The notes beneath the pieces are model-generated. The model made no database searches and was not told the origin of the DNA. It saw only the letters and a list, made by a program, of their open reading frames with translations. Positions 7,745 to 16,302 of a stretch of DNA of 24,159 nt are shown one piece after another (the stretch's first letter is position 1; the number at the start of each line of letters is the position of its first letter). This stretch comes from Eubacterium sp. (GTDB taxonomy: Bacteria > Bacillota > Clostridia > Lachnospirales > Lachnospiraceae), in NCBI GenBank assembly GCA_003486385.1, contig DNFT01000008.1, forward strand, positions 1 through 24,159. Reading direction: 5' to 3'. Position numbers and translations under genes: made by a program.

Positions 7745-7769
7745 GTACTGCAGGCAATGCCTGCAGTAT
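7745..7769 (+). promoter_or_regulatory. Leader hairpin just upstream of the ABC-F gene
   Basis: ACTGCAGGCA (7747-7756) is the exact reverse complement of TGCCTGCAGT (7758-7767), extended by a T-A and a G-T pair. No T run follows. The stem ends about five bases before the GGGAG ribosome binding site of the downstream gene, so it may affect translation or mRNA stability. Confidence 0.45.
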
Positions 7770-7785
7770 GCAGGGAGTGTAAAAT

Positions 7786-9690
7786 ATGGTTTTAGCATGT
7801 AACAATATATCGAAGTCATTCGGTATAGATGAGATTATAAAAAATGCCTCTTTTAATATAGAAGAGCGTGAAAAGGCGGCTATAGTAGGTATCAATGGCG
7901 CGGGAAAGACAACTCTTTTGCGCATTATCATGGGAGAGTATCAGGCGGACAGCGGTGAAGTCATAATAGCTAAGGACAGAACGATAGGCTATCTTGCACA
8001 GCACCAGAAGCTTTCCGGTGATAATACAATATATGATGAGCTGCTGAGCGTAAAAAAGGATATCATAGAGCTTGAACAGAAGATACGCCGGCTTGAGCTT
8101 GAGATGCACAGCAAAGAAGGCGTTGAGCTTGAGGCTGTAATGGAGGCTTATTCTAAGAGCACGCACCAGTTCGAGCTTCAGAACGGATATGCTTACAAGA
8201 GTGAGGTCGTGGGAGTACTCAAGGGGCTTGGCTTTGATGAGAGTGATTTTGAAAAAAAGATGAATACTCTTTCGGGCGGGCAGAAGACAAGGGTTGCGCT
8301 TGGACGATTACTGCTGTCGAAGCCGGACATAATTATGCTTGATGAGCCTACGAATCATCTTGATATGAATTCAATAGCATGGCTTGAAAATTATCTTGTG
8401 AATTATGATGGAAGTGTTATTATAGTTGCACATGACCGTTATTTCCTTGACAAGGTGGTAACTAAGGTTATTGAGGTGGAGAGAGGTATTGTCAGTGTAT
8501 TTTCGGGAAACTATTCCGACTATGCGGCAAAGAAAAAGCAGCTTATGGATGCAAAGCTTAAGGAATATTATAATCAGCAGCGTGATATAAAGCATCAGGA
8601 GGAGGTTATTGCCAAGCTTAAGTCCTTTAACAGGGAGAAGTCAATAAAGCGTGCCGAGAGCCGTGAAAAGCTGCTTGATAAGATTGAGGTTATAGATAAG
8701 CCTATTACCGAGCAGGAGACAATGCATTTTAAATTAGAGCCTGCAAAGGAGAGCGGAAATGATGTCCTGAGTGTAGAAGGACTTTCAAAGGCGTTTGGCG
8801 GGAACAGGCTTTTTGATAATGTGAGCTTTGAGATAAAAAAAGGTGAGAAGGTTGCACTGATTGGAAATAACGGAACAGGCAAGACCACCATCCTTAAGAT
8901 AATAAATCACATAATTGAAGCAGATGCGGGCAAGCTTAAGCTTGGGGCGAATGTCGAGATAGGCTATTATGATCAGGAGCACAATGTGCTTCACATGGAC
9001 AAGACAGCATTTGATGAAATCGGCGATGCATATCCTGATATGACCAACACGCAGATAAGGAATATGCTGGCATGCTTCTTATTTACGGGTGATGATGTCT
9101 TTAAGAAGATATCGGATTTAAGTGGTGGAGAGAGAGGAAGAGTTTCCCTTGCAAAGCTTATGCTGTCAAATGCCAATTTCCTTATACTTGATGAGCCGAC
9201 GAACCATCTTGATATTATGTCGAAGGAGATTCTTGAGTCGGCGCTTAACAGATATACGGGAACAGTGCTATACGTATCGCATGATAGATATTTTATTAAC
9301 AAGACTGCGAGCAGAATTATGGAGCTTTCCGCAAATACGGTGACCAACTACATCGGAAACTATGATTATTATCTTGAGAAGAGGGACATACTTGCACCTA
9401 AGGAGGTTAAGCAGGTAAGCAGTGAAAAGAACACCGCCGTGAAGGATGACTGGAAGGCACAGAAGGAAGAACAGGCAAAATTAAGAAAACGGCAGAATGA
9501 TATAGCGAAGATAGAAAAGAGTATTGAGCAGTTAGAGAAAGATAATTCCGAGCTGGATGAACAGCTTGCACTTCCTGAGGTGTATTCAGATGTAAAGCAG
9601 CTTATGAAATTGAATGAGAAAAAGCAGGAGATAGAGAAAAAGCTGGAAAAATTATATGAGGATTGGGAAACACTTTCTGCTGATGAATAA
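7786..9690 (+). CDS. ydiF: ABC-F family ribosome-associated ATPase, YdiF-like
   Basis: A soluble protein with two fused ABC ATPase domains and no membrane segment, of the ABC-F class that binds the ribosomal E site and relieves stalled or antibiotic-bound ribosomes. Domain one has Walker A GINGAGKTTL, signature LSGGQKTRVALG and Walker B IIMLDEPTNHLD; domain two has GNNGTGKTTI, LSGGERGRVSLA and FLILDEPTNHLD. The charged linker between them (about 240-320) and a C-terminal coiled coil (about 545-634) are typical. The gene next to it is rex, as for ydiF in Bacillus subtilis (ydiF, moaC, rex), which supports the name; moaC is absent here. GGGAG lies upstream of the ATG, after a stable hairpin. 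I see no reason to call it an antibiotic-resistance type. Confidence 0.9.
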   Translation: MVLACNNISKSFGIDEIIKNASFNIEEREKAAIVGINGAGKTTLLRIIMGEYQADSGEVIIAKDRTIGYLAQHQKLSGDNTIYDELLSVKKDIIELEQKIRRLELEMHSKEGVELEAVMEAYSKSTHQFELQNGYAYKSEVVGVLKGLGFDESDFEKKMNTLSGGQKTRVALGRLLLSKPDIIMLDEPTNHLDMNSIAWLENYLVNYDGSVIIVAHDRYFLDKVVTKVIEVERGIVSVFSGNYSDYAAKKKQLMDAKLKEYYNQQRDIKHQEEVIAKLKSFNREKSIKRAESREKLLDKIEVIDKPITEQETMHFKLEPAKESGNDVLSVEGLSKAFGGNRLFDNVSFEIKKGEKVALIGNNGTGKTTILKIINHIIEADAGKLKLGANVEIGYYDQEHNVLHMDKTAFDEIGDAYPDMTNTQIRNMLACFLFTGDDVFKKISDLSGGERGRVSLAKLMLSNANFLILDEPTNHLDIMSKEILESALNRYTGTVLYVSHDRYFINKTASRIMELSANTVTNYIGNYDYYLEKRDILAPKEVKQVSSEKNTAVKDDWKAQKEEQAKLRKRQNDIAKIEKSIEQLEKDNSELDEQLALPEVYSDVKQLMKLNEKKQEIEKKLEKLYEDWETLSADE

Positions 9691-9717
9691 CCGGCTAAGT
9701 AATTTATACGATTTTAA

Positions 9718-9746
9718 TTGACTTTTTTTTAACAAGCGAATATAAT
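9718..9746 (+). promoter_or_regulatory. Promoter of rex
   Basis: TTGACT (9718-9723), 17 bp, and a perfect TATAAT (9741-9746). Transcription would start near 9753. A direct repeat AATGTT at 9758-9763 and 9766-9771 lies just downstream; I do not see a convincing Rex operator of the TTGTTAA-N4-TTAACAA type. Confidence 0.75.
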
Positions 9747-9796
9747 AGATTACGTTAAATGTTTTAATGTTAATATATATTATATGAGGTGTTCCA

Positions 9797-10429
9797 ATGA
9801 ACGAAAGAGAGATTTCTACCGCCGTTATAAGGCGTCTCCCTCGATATTATAGATATTTGGAGGAACTTATTGACAGCGGTGTTGAGCGTATATCCTCTAA
9901 CGAGCTGAGTGAGAGAATGAAGGTTACGGCATCGCAGATTCGTCAGGATCTTAACAATTTTGGCGGATTTGGGCAGCAGGGCTATGGTTATAATGTGAAG
10001 TATCTCCATGCAGAGATTGCCAAGATACTTGGCATAGACAAGAAGCACAATATGATTATCATAGGTGCGGGTAATCTCGGTCAGGCGATTGCTAACTATT
10101 CTGCGTTTGAGAAGAGAGGCTTTGTTGTAAAGGGAATATTTGATATCAATCCGAAGCTTGTCGGAATGACGGTACGCGGTATAGAGGTTATGAACCTTGA
10201 GGATCTGCCGGAGTTTGTCAGGAAGGAGAATATTGATATCGCTGCACTTACAATTCCAAAGACAAGCGCAACTGAGGTTGCGGCGGAGGCTGCTGCGGCC
10301 GGAGTTAAGGCAATATGGAATTTTGCACATACCGATCTGGCACTCAATGATGACGTTGTTGTCGAGAATGTACATTTGTCGGAGAGCCTTATGCAGCTGT
10401 CATACAGATTGGCACGCAAGGAAAAGTAA
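9797..10429 (+). CDS. rex: Redox-sensing transcriptional repressor Rex
   Basis: A homodimeric repressor that reads the NADH/NAD+ ratio and controls fermentation and hydrogen or NADH-oxidising genes in anaerobes. The N-terminal winged helix (about 1-80) contains the family signature VTASQIRQDLNNFG followed by GFGQQGYGYNV. The Rossmann domain begins with IIIGAGNLGQA (Gly-rich loop at 90-95) and FDINPK. The 210-residue length is normal. GAGGTG lies upstream of the ATG, and a strong promoter and terminator make it a single-gene unit. Confidence 0.97.
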   Translation: MNEREISTAVIRRLPRYYRYLEELIDSGVERISSNELSERMKVTASQIRQDLNNFGGFGQQGYGYNVKYLHAEIAKILGIDKKHNMIIIGAGNLGQAIANYSAFEKRGFVVKGIFDINPKLVGMTVRGIEVMNLEDLPEFVRKENIDIAALTIPKTSATEVAAEAAAAGVKAIWNFAHTDLALNDDVVVENVHLSESLMQLSYRLARKEK

Positions 10430-10468
10430 TCAGTAATATTTTAGTAGCTGCAGATAGGAAATGAAATG

Positions 10469-10500
10469 GCGGACTATGCATTGCATGGTCTGCTTTTTTT
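10469..10500 (+). terminator. Terminator of rex
   Basis: GCGGACTATGCA (10469-10480) pairs with TGCATGGTCTGC (10482-10493), 12 bp including two G-T pairs, followed by seven T (10494-10500). Confidence 0.8.
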
Positions 10501-10503
10501 GTG

Positions 10504-10533
10504 TTGCGGACTGCAGCCTGTTTGTGGTAATAT
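10504..10533 (+). promoter_or_regulatory. Possible promoter of the coiled-coil/nnr/alr operon
   Basis: TTGCGG (10504-10509), 18 bp, and TAATAT (10528-10533) preceded by TGG (extended -10). Downstream a 7-bp hairpin (GCGGACA 10555-10561 with TGTCTGC 10578-10584) lies in the leader. The -10 match is only partial. Confidence 0.4.
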
Positions 10534-10610
10534 CAGATTAATATTTAAGATGAAGCGGACAGGAAAAGCTAGAGGGATGTCTGCTTTAATTATGAAGAGG
10601 ACGGCTTATT

Positions 10611-11246
10611 ATGGGCAGGTTTGGTAAAACAGAACAGAAAAAAGAACAGATGACACCACAGGAGATGCGTATATGGGAGCTTTTAAAGAAGAAGAATATT
10701 CCGATAGCATGCTTAGATGAGAGGTGGCTGCGGCTGTTTCCGGACAGCGAGAAGACTCCGCTGATAAAGAAGCTTGAGCATGAACTTAAGGAGCTTTTAA
10801 AGAGACAGGGAAAGGTCAATACCGACCTTAAGGATATAAGGGTGGTGCGCGATAAGCTGACACAGAGTGTGCTTGAAACAGCGGAGGATACCTCCATTCC
10901 TGAGAATAAGCGTCTTAAGAAGCAGGCGGCAAGCCAGAGGCTTATAGTCGAGGCGAGACAGAAGCAGGATAACCTTGAGCTTGAGCTTGATGAGCTTCCC
11001 GACAAGATAAAGGAAGCCAACAGCGCATTGATTTTTGAGAGTGTGAGGGTATGCTATCAGAGAATCAATCAGAATAAGCAGGATATAGATATGCTTGAGC
11101 AGTGGATTGAACAGATGAGAGAGAAGCTCAAGGAAAGAGTTGTGTTAAAACAGGATAAAGAGATAACGAACGAGGAAATCTATACATATCTGCATGGAAT
11201 GTTAGGAGCGGGAGTGATGGAGGCGTTCGATGAAAAGAGCAATTGA
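10611..11246 (+). CDS. Unknown protein, predicted largely coiled coil
   Basis: I do not recognise this 211-residue protein. It is highly charged and apparently mostly helical: heptad-like stretches run over about residues 50-75 (LIKKLEHELKELLKRQ), 105-140 and 150-180. There is no signal peptide, membrane segment or metal motif. A short conserved-looking N-terminal piece (IPIACLDERWLRLFP, about 30-44) precedes the coils. AGAGGA lies nine bases before the ATG. Its 3' end overlaps nnr by 17 bases, so the two are probably translated in a coupled way. It may be a structural partner or adaptor, but nothing in the sequence assigns a function. Confidence 0.8.
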   Translation: MGRFGKTEQKKEQMTPQEMRIWELLKKKNIPIACLDERWLRLFPDSEKTPLIKKLEHELKELLKRQGKVNTDLKDIRVVRDKLTQSVLETAEDTSIPENKRLKKQAASQRLIVEARQKQDNLELELDELPDKIKEANSALIFESVRVCYQRINQNKQDIDMLEQWIEQMREKLKERVVLKQDKEITNEEIYTYLHGMLGAGVMEAFDEKSN

Positions 11247-12774
11247 CGGAATATTGGCAAAGAGAATAGACAGTTATTCTATAGAAAATGGTATGCCGTC
11301 GCTTGTGCTTATGGAGCGTGCAGCGATGAAAACGGCAGAATATACTGCTGAGCTTATGGGGACAGGGGGCACGGCGTGTGCCCTTTTTGTCTGTTCCATG
11401 GGAAATAATGGAGCGGATGGTCTTGCCGCTGCCAGAATGTTAGCCATGGATGGAAAAGAATGTCATGTACTTTTAATCGGAAATTCAGAGCATGCCACAC
11501 CGGAATTTAATGTCCAGCTCAGGCTGGTAAAGCATTTGGGTATTCCGGTATATTTTTTTGACGAGGACATACACGGAAAATTTTTTGATGAGTATACTGT
11601 AATTGTGGATGCTCTGTTCGGCATCGGACTTTCAAGGGATATCGAAGGTGCATACAGAAGAGTGGTAGAGCTTATCAATACATCGGGGAAAAAAGTAGTG
11701 AGCGTTGATATTCCGTCGGGAATCAATTCAGCCAACGGACAGGTGATGGGTGCTGCTGTACACGCTGATATTACGGTCACATTCGGATATGCCAAGCTTG
11801 GAGAGCTGCTTTACCCGGGGAAAAGCTTCACAGGTGAATTACATGTTGAGAACATAGGATTTCTTCCGTTTGATTTTGCCGAATATGTAAAAACGCAGGG
11901 CACAGGTGTGAGTGCTTTATATTTTGAGAGCAGTACGGATTTTGGAAAATATATCCTGAAACGCCCTGCAAGAAGCAATAAGGGAAATTACGGAAAACCG
12001 CTTATAATAGCCGGCTCTAAGGATATGACAGGTGCGGCTTTTATGTCGGGGCTTGCGGCATACAGGACAGGCGCAGGTGTTGTTACGGTGCTCACGCATG
12101 AATCGGCGGACGCTTATCTTAAATCGATGCTTCCGGAGGCTATAGTAAAGAGCTATGGCGAAGAGCCGGAGGCGGTTTTGGAGAGTGCGCTTAAGGCTGC
12201 GAGCGTTGTTGTCATCGGACCGGGAATGTCGGTTAATGAATTGTCCAAAAGAGTTACAGCCTATGTACTTTCACATGCTGAGGTTCCGGTTATTGCTGAT
12301 GCTGATGCTCTTAATATTATATCGGAGAACACTGATGAATGGCTGGCAGGTAAATGGACAGGAGGCAGGGCTTTTCCGCTTGTTATCACACCTCATGTGG
12401 GTGAGATGAGCAGGCTGACCGGAGACAGCATCAAGGCAATAGCAGCGGATATACGGCATTATGCACTTGAATTTGCAAAGCGATATGGAGTATACTGTGT
12501 GCTTAAGGATGCAGTGAGTGTTGTGGCTTCGCCTGACGGCGAGGTGTTTTTAACTACCTGTGGAAACCCGGGAATGGCTACGGCAGGTGCGGGCGATGTA
12601 CTTACAGGTATTCTTGCAGCCGTTAATGCGTGGGTGCAGGACAGCTTTTTTGATAGAATTGCTGTCGGAGTGCAGCTTCATGCAATGGCAGGTGATGCGG
12701 CGGCGGGCAGACTTGGAGAACATTCGGTCATGGCGCGGGACATCATTGACTCGATACCTGAACTGCTTAAGTGA
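11230..12774 (+). CDS. nnr: Bifunctional NAD(P)H-hydrate epimerase / ADP-dependent dehydratase
   Basis: A metabolite-repair enzyme: the N-terminal half interconverts the R and S forms of hydrated NAD(P)H, and the C-terminal half dehydrates the S form using ADP. The epimerase domain (about 1-225) shows SMGNNGADGLAAARML, VDALFGIGLSR and VDIPSGINSANG. The kinase-like dehydratase domain (about 240-514) shows GNYGKPLIIAGSKDMTGA, VVIGPGMS, VIADADALN, ITPHVGEMSRL and AGAGDVLTGILA (GAGD at 453-456). The 514 residues equal a full two-domain protein. GGAGG precedes the ATG inside the upstream gene. alr follows 35 bases later. Confidence 0.95.
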   Translation: MKRAIDGILAKRIDSYSIENGMPSLVLMERAAMKTAEYTAELMGTGGTACALFVCSMGNNGADGLAAARMLAMDGKECHVLLIGNSEHATPEFNVQLRLVKHLGIPVYFFDEDIHGKFFDEYTVIVDALFGIGLSRDIEGAYRRVVELINTSGKKVVSVDIPSGINSANGQVMGAAVHADITVTFGYAKLGELLYPGKSFTGELHVENIGFLPFDFAEYVKTQGTGVSALYFESSTDFGKYILKRPARSNKGNYGKPLIIAGSKDMTGAAFMSGLAAYRTGAGVVTVLTHESADAYLKSMLPEAIVKSYGEEPEAVLESALKAASVVVIGPGMSVNELSKRVTAYVLSHAEVPVIADADALNIISENTDEWLAGKWTGGRAFPLVITPHVGEMSRLTGDSIKAIAADIRHYALEFAKRYGVYCVLKDAVSVVASPDGEVFLTTCGNPGMATAGAGDVLTGILAAVNAWVQDSFFDRIAVGVQLHAMAGDAAAGRLGEHSVMARDIIDSIPELLK

Positions 12775-12809
12775 GTAGGCGTTGACATGAATTGGAGGCA
12801 TAATTTATA

Positions 12810-13961
12810 ATGGATTTAGATAGTTTTACAGGCGGGTATAACCGGGCATATGCTGTTGTGAATATTGAGGCGGTACGCAGAAATATTTTAAAAAGCAGGG
12901 AATTTCTGCCTGAAAATACGGGGATAATAGCGGTTATCAAGACGGATGCGTATGGTCATGGGGCAGCTAAGGTGGCGGATGCGGTGAAGGATATCACAGC
13001 AGGATTTGCCGTGGCAACAATAGATGAAGCCGTTGAACTGCGTGAAGCCGGAATTACCTCACATATAATTGTTCTTGGATATATTTCACCGAGGGAATAT
13101 GCGGCAGCGATTGAACATGATATAATTTTGTCAATGTTTGATTATAAGCAGGCTTGTGCTCTCTCGGAGCTTGCGGGAGCAATGGGAAAATGCGGCAGAT
13201 GTCATATAAAGATAGACACAGGAATGAATAGGATTGGTCTGCCGGCAAAGCACCCTGATGACATCATTCCTACAGTGGATGAGATAGAAAGGATAAAGAC
13301 TCTTCCTAATCTTATATGTGATGGTATTTTCATGCATTTTGCTACGGCGGATGAGGCAGATAAGACCAAGGCAAAGAAGCAGTATGACAATTTCTGCCTT
13401 GTTCTTGATGAGCTTAAGAAGAGAAATATAGATTTTACATATAGACATTGTTCCAATTCGGCGGCAATCATTGATATGCCTGAGTGCACCTTCGAGTGGG
13501 TGCGTCAGGGAATCACATTGTATGGGTTAAGACCGTCGGATGAGCTTGTACATAATATTGAACTGTACCCTGCTATGGAGCTTAAAAGTCATGTTGTGCA
13601 TATAAAGACAATACAGCAAGGGGATGAGGTAAGCTATGGAGGGGTATATGTGGCGGACTCACCGAGGCGTATAGCAACGGTTTCAATAGGATATGGTGAC
13701 GGCTATCCTAGACAACTCTCTGATAAGGGCTATGTACTTATAAGAGGCATTAAGGCTCCGATTGTCGGCAGGGTGTGTATGGATCAGCTGATGGTTGATA
13801 TTACCGACATTCCGGATGTGGAGCTTGAGGACGTGGTGACACTGTTCGGACATGATGGGAATGCAGTTATTACGGTTGATGAGCTGGCAGACCTGTGTGG
13901 ACGGTTTAACTATGAATTTGTATGTGATATAAATAAAAGGGTTAAGAGGATATATATTTAA
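12810..13961 (+). CDS. alr: Alanine racemase
   Basis: A PLP enzyme that makes D-alanine for peptidoglycan. The N-terminal TIM barrel carries the PLP lysine in AVIKTDAYGHG (Lys44) and RHCSNSAA. The second catalytic residue, Tyr276 in EVSYGGVY, and the following SIGYGDGYPR and GRVCMDQLMVD motifs are all present. The 383-residue length is normal. GGAGG lies about 11 bases before the ATG, rather far but with no better start. It is close behind nnr, and mazF follows. Confidence 0.97.
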   Translation: MDLDSFTGGYNRAYAVVNIEAVRRNILKSREFLPENTGIIAVIKTDAYGHGAAKVADAVKDITAGFAVATIDEAVELREAGITSHIIVLGYISPREYAAAIEHDIILSMFDYKQACALSELAGAMGKCGRCHIKIDTGMNRIGLPAKHPDDIIPTVDEIERIKTLPNLICDGIFMHFATADEADKTKAKKQYDNFCLVLDELKKRNIDFTYRHCSNSAAIIDMPECTFEWVRQGITLYGLRPSDELVHNIELYPAMELKSHVVHIKTIQQGDEVSYGGVYVADSPRRIATVSIGYGDGYPRQLSDKGYVLIRGIKAPIVGRVCMDQLMVDITDIPDVELEDVVTLFGHDGNAVITVDELADLCGRFNYEFVCDINKRVKRIYI

Positions 13962-14064
13962 AAAGAGAATTTTTATTGAATACACTTCCGCAAAATATGG
14001 AAATACTTATTGTGTAGTGCTGATGAATTATTGAAAATAGGCAATACAGGACGGAGTGTATAAT

Positions 14065-14412
14065 ATGATAATTAGACGAGGGGATATATATTATGCTGAT
14101 TTAAGACCTGTTATCGGTTCGGAGCAGGGAGGAATAAGACCTGTGCTTATAATACAGAATGACACCGGGAATAAGCACAGCCCGACTGTAATATGTGCGG
14201 CCATAACCAGCCAGATGCATAAATCCAAGCTGCCGACACATGTGGAGATAGATTCCTCGAGATACGATATAATCAAGGATTCGGTTATTCTGTTAGAACA
14301 GCTCAGGACGATAGACAAAAAGAGACTGAAAGATAAGGTATGCCATCTTGACAGCGAGATAATAAAGAAGGTAAATCAGGCACTTTTAGTAAGCCTTGAG
14401 CTTGATACATAG
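14065..14412 (+). CDS. mazF: MazF/PemK-family mRNA interferase (EndoA-like toxin)
   Basis: A 115-residue toxin endoribonuclease that cleaves mRNA at short specific sequences. The fold motifs are clear: RRGDIYYADLRPVIGSEQGG, RPVLIIQND and the IDKKRL stretch. The catalytic Arg25 (GGIRPVLI) and Thr48 (AAITSQ) stand at the same positions as in the Bacillus subtilis enzyme. I start at the ATG at 14065, eight bases after GGAG; an in-frame GTG at 14056 overlaps that ribosome binding site. In B. subtilis alr is followed by the antitoxin gene ndoAI and then ndoA. Here only 103 bases without an open frame separate alr and mazF, so no cognate antitoxin is encoded next to it. Confidence 0.93.
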   Translation: MIIRRGDIYYADLRPVIGSEQGGIRPVLIIQNDTGNKHSPTVICAAITSQMHKSKLPTHVEIDSSRYDIIKDSVILLEQLRTIDKKRLKDKVCHLDSEIIKKVNQALLVSLELDT

Positions 14413-14463
14413 GCTACAAAACGGAAAAAAGTCAAAAAAGAGCAAAATACATTCAAAAAATAG

Positions 14464-14492
14464 TTGAAATATGTTTTAAGATATATTAAAAT
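14464..14492 (+). promoter_or_regulatory. Promoter of efp
   Basis: TTGAAA (14464-14469), 17 bp, TAAAAT (14487-14492). The same pair of hexamers and the same spacing occur at 23976-24004. Transcription would start near 14499, just before the ribosome binding site AAGGAGG at 14514-14520. Confidence 0.65.
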
Positions 14493-14531
14493 GAACAGAA
14501 GATTGATTATTCCAAGGAGGTATACCTATAT

Positions 14532-15089
14532 ATGGTAACAGCAGGCGATTTTAGAAACGGCATGACAATACAGATGGACGGTTCAATCTGGCAGGTAATC
14601 GAGTTCCAGCATGTTAAGCCAGGTAAGGGATCACCATTCGTTAGAACTAAGCTTAAGAATATTATCAATGGCGGTGTTGTTGAGAATTCATACAACCCTA
14701 CTGCTAAGTTTGATTTAGCTCATATTGATAAGTCTGAGTATCAGTATCTTTACGCTGATGATGATTTCTATCATTTCATGAATACAGAGAACTATGAACA
14801 GATTCAGCTCACTAAGGAGACAGTCGGTGATTCTCTTAAGTTCGTTAAGGAGAACGAGATGGTTAAGCTTCTCTCTCATAACGGAGATGTATTCGCTATC
14901 GAGCCACCTCTTTTCGTTGAGCTTGTGATCACAGAGTCCGAGCCGGGCGTTAAGGGTAACACTGCTACAGGCGCTACTAAGCCGGCTATCGTTGAGACAG
15001 GTGCTAAGGTTATGGTTCCTCTCTTCGTTGAGCAGGGTGAGAAGATTAAGATTGATACACGTACAGGTGAGTATCTTTCAAGAGCATAA
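14532..15089 (+). CDS. efp: Elongation factor P
   Basis: A three-domain, tRNA-shaped factor that rescues ribosomes stalled on consecutive prolines. The tip loop is KPGKGSPFVRTKL, with the modified lysine expected at Lys32. The C-terminal signature GEKIKIDTRTGEYLSRA is intact. The length of 185 residues is normal. The start is set by a perfect AAGGAGG, 11 bases upstream. Codon use differs from neighbouring genes, with many GCT, CTT/CTC, GTT and AAG codons, which fits high expression rather than transfer. It has its own promoter and a 19-bp terminator. Confidence 0.98.
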   Translation: MVTAGDFRNGMTIQMDGSIWQVIEFQHVKPGKGSPFVRTKLKNIINGGVVENSYNPTAKFDLAHIDKSEYQYLYADDDFYHFMNTENYEQIQLTKETVGDSLKFVKENEMVKLLSHNGDVFAIEPPLFVELVITESEPGVKGNTATGATKPAIVETGAKVMVPLFVEQGEKIKIDTRTGEYLSRA

Positions 15090-15098
15090 TCCTGACAG

Positions 15099-15160
15099 AT
15101 TGTTATGCGGAAGAAGATTTAGTATATCTTCTTTCGTATAACAATAATGTTTTCTTAATT
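15099..15160 (+). terminator. Terminator of efp
   Basis: A 19-bp stem (15099-15117 with 15127-15145) containing two G-T pairs, loop TTTAGTATA, then AATGTTTTCTTAATT. The T run is interrupted, but the stem is long and lies ten bases after the efp stop. Confidence 0.7.
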
Positions 15161-15350
15161 ACAACTCTTTATTTAGTTTTAATTTTCATTTTGATTCTTT
15201 TTATTCCCAATATTAGTTTAACAGCTACATATTTTAATTGATATATTTTGCAGGATACAGCGGATAAAATTACTCCGGTGTTGAACATTGCTTTTAGCGG
15301 AATAACCTTTGATTGCCTGTCAAAGTTTATTTATAGAAAGGAAATTGAAT
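15146..15350. other. AT-rich intergenic region before the DUF5688-like gene
   Basis: About 200 bases with no open frame on either strand that looks real. I see only a 6-bp dyad CTTTGA/TCAAAG (15307-15312 with 15320-15325) and a possible TTGATT-17-TATAGA promoter that would start inside the ribosome binding site region. No promoter is convincing. Confidence 0.4.
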
Positions 15351-16262
15351 ATGAATTATCAGGATTTTTTAAACGCAGTGGTGGATTGCGTAAAGAAAAT
15401 AGTCGGAAAGGAGGCTGAGGTTTTTATTCACCGCGTAACTAAGAATAATGGAATAGTTTTAGATGGGATTGTGATAATGACAAGGCATAGTAACTTTTCA
15501 CCTACTATATATCTTAATGCATATTATACGATGTATTTGTCGGGATGTGAGGTGGATGAGATAGCCGGAAAGGTCTATAAAATATACGTTGATAACTGCC
15601 AGACAGTGAGTATTCCGTCGGATTTTTTTGAGGATTTTCACAGTCTTGAGAAGAATATAGCGTTCAGGCTTGTGAATTGCGATAAAAATAAGGAGCTATT
15701 GGAAAAAATACCACATAGATGTTTTCTCAATCTTGCGATAGTGTATTTTGCAGTGATAGATAATGTCGATAACGGCAGGGGAATTGTGACGATATACAAT
15801 AACCATTTAGAGCATTGGAAGGTTGGTGAGGAGTTACTTTATAAGCTTGCAATGAAAAATACACCGGTACTTTATCCGGCAGAGCTGAAACCGATGAATC
15901 AGGTGGTTTCGGATATGATTCTTAAAGAGGACAGGGATATAGATGTAGATACACTTATTGCCCATGTGGACAGCATGAATGAACAGTTCCCGATGTATGT
16001 GCTGACAAATACATATAGGAGTTATGGCGCCTCCTGTATGTTGTATGATGGTCTTATGAGAAAGCTGGCATTGCGCATGAACACGGATTTTTATATTATT
16101 CCAAGCAGCGTTCACGAGCTTATACTTATTCCTGTGGCTGAGGATATAACAAGGGACGACCTTGACGATATGATAAAATCCATAAACAGTACGGAAATCT
16201 CAAAGGAAGAGGTGCTCTCAGATACCTCTTATATTTATACAAGGGAGAATGGGTTTGAATAA
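15351..16262 (+). CDS. DUF5688-like protein of unknown function
   Basis: A soluble protein of 303 residues with no signal peptide or membrane helix. It resembles the DUF5688 proteins that are common in Lachnospiraceae; this is from memory of the pattern (YQDFLNAVVDCVKKIVG near the start, then LNLAIVYFAVIDN in the middle, and SVHELILIPV near the end). No catalytic motif stands out. The ATG at 15351 is chosen because AGAAAGGA lies just upstream; a longer reading adds 14 residues of unlike composition. It stands alone between the efp terminator and a convergent tRNA gene. Confidence 0.8.
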   Translation: MNYQDFLNAVVDCVKKIVGKEAEVFIHRVTKNNGIVLDGIVIMTRHSNFSPTIYLNAYYTMYLSGCEVDEIAGKVYKIYVDNCQTVSIPSDFFEDFHSLEKNIAFRLVNCDKNKELLEKIPHRCFLNLAIVYFAVIDNVDNGRGIVTIYNNHLEHWKVGEELLYKLAMKNTPVLYPAELKPMNQVVSDMILKEDRDIDVDTLIAHVDSMNEQFPMYVLTNTYRSYGASCMLYDGLMRKLALRMNTDFYIIPSSVHELILIPVAEDITRDDLDDMIKSINSTEISKEEVLSDTSYIYTRENGFE

Positions 16263-16302
16263 ATTTACAGAAAGCATAACTTGATTTTAGCAAATAAAAA
16301 AA

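Noticed and set aside
9751..9780. Rex autoregulatory operator downstream of the rex promoter
   Set aside because: The region has a direct repeat AATGTT and TTAA runs but not the inverted TTGTTAA-N4-TTAACAA pattern; not supportable.
14514..14526. AGGTATACCT palindrome at the efp ribosome binding site as a regulatory hairpin
   Set aside because: A perfect palindrome without a loop cannot form a useful hairpin in RNA; probably incidental.
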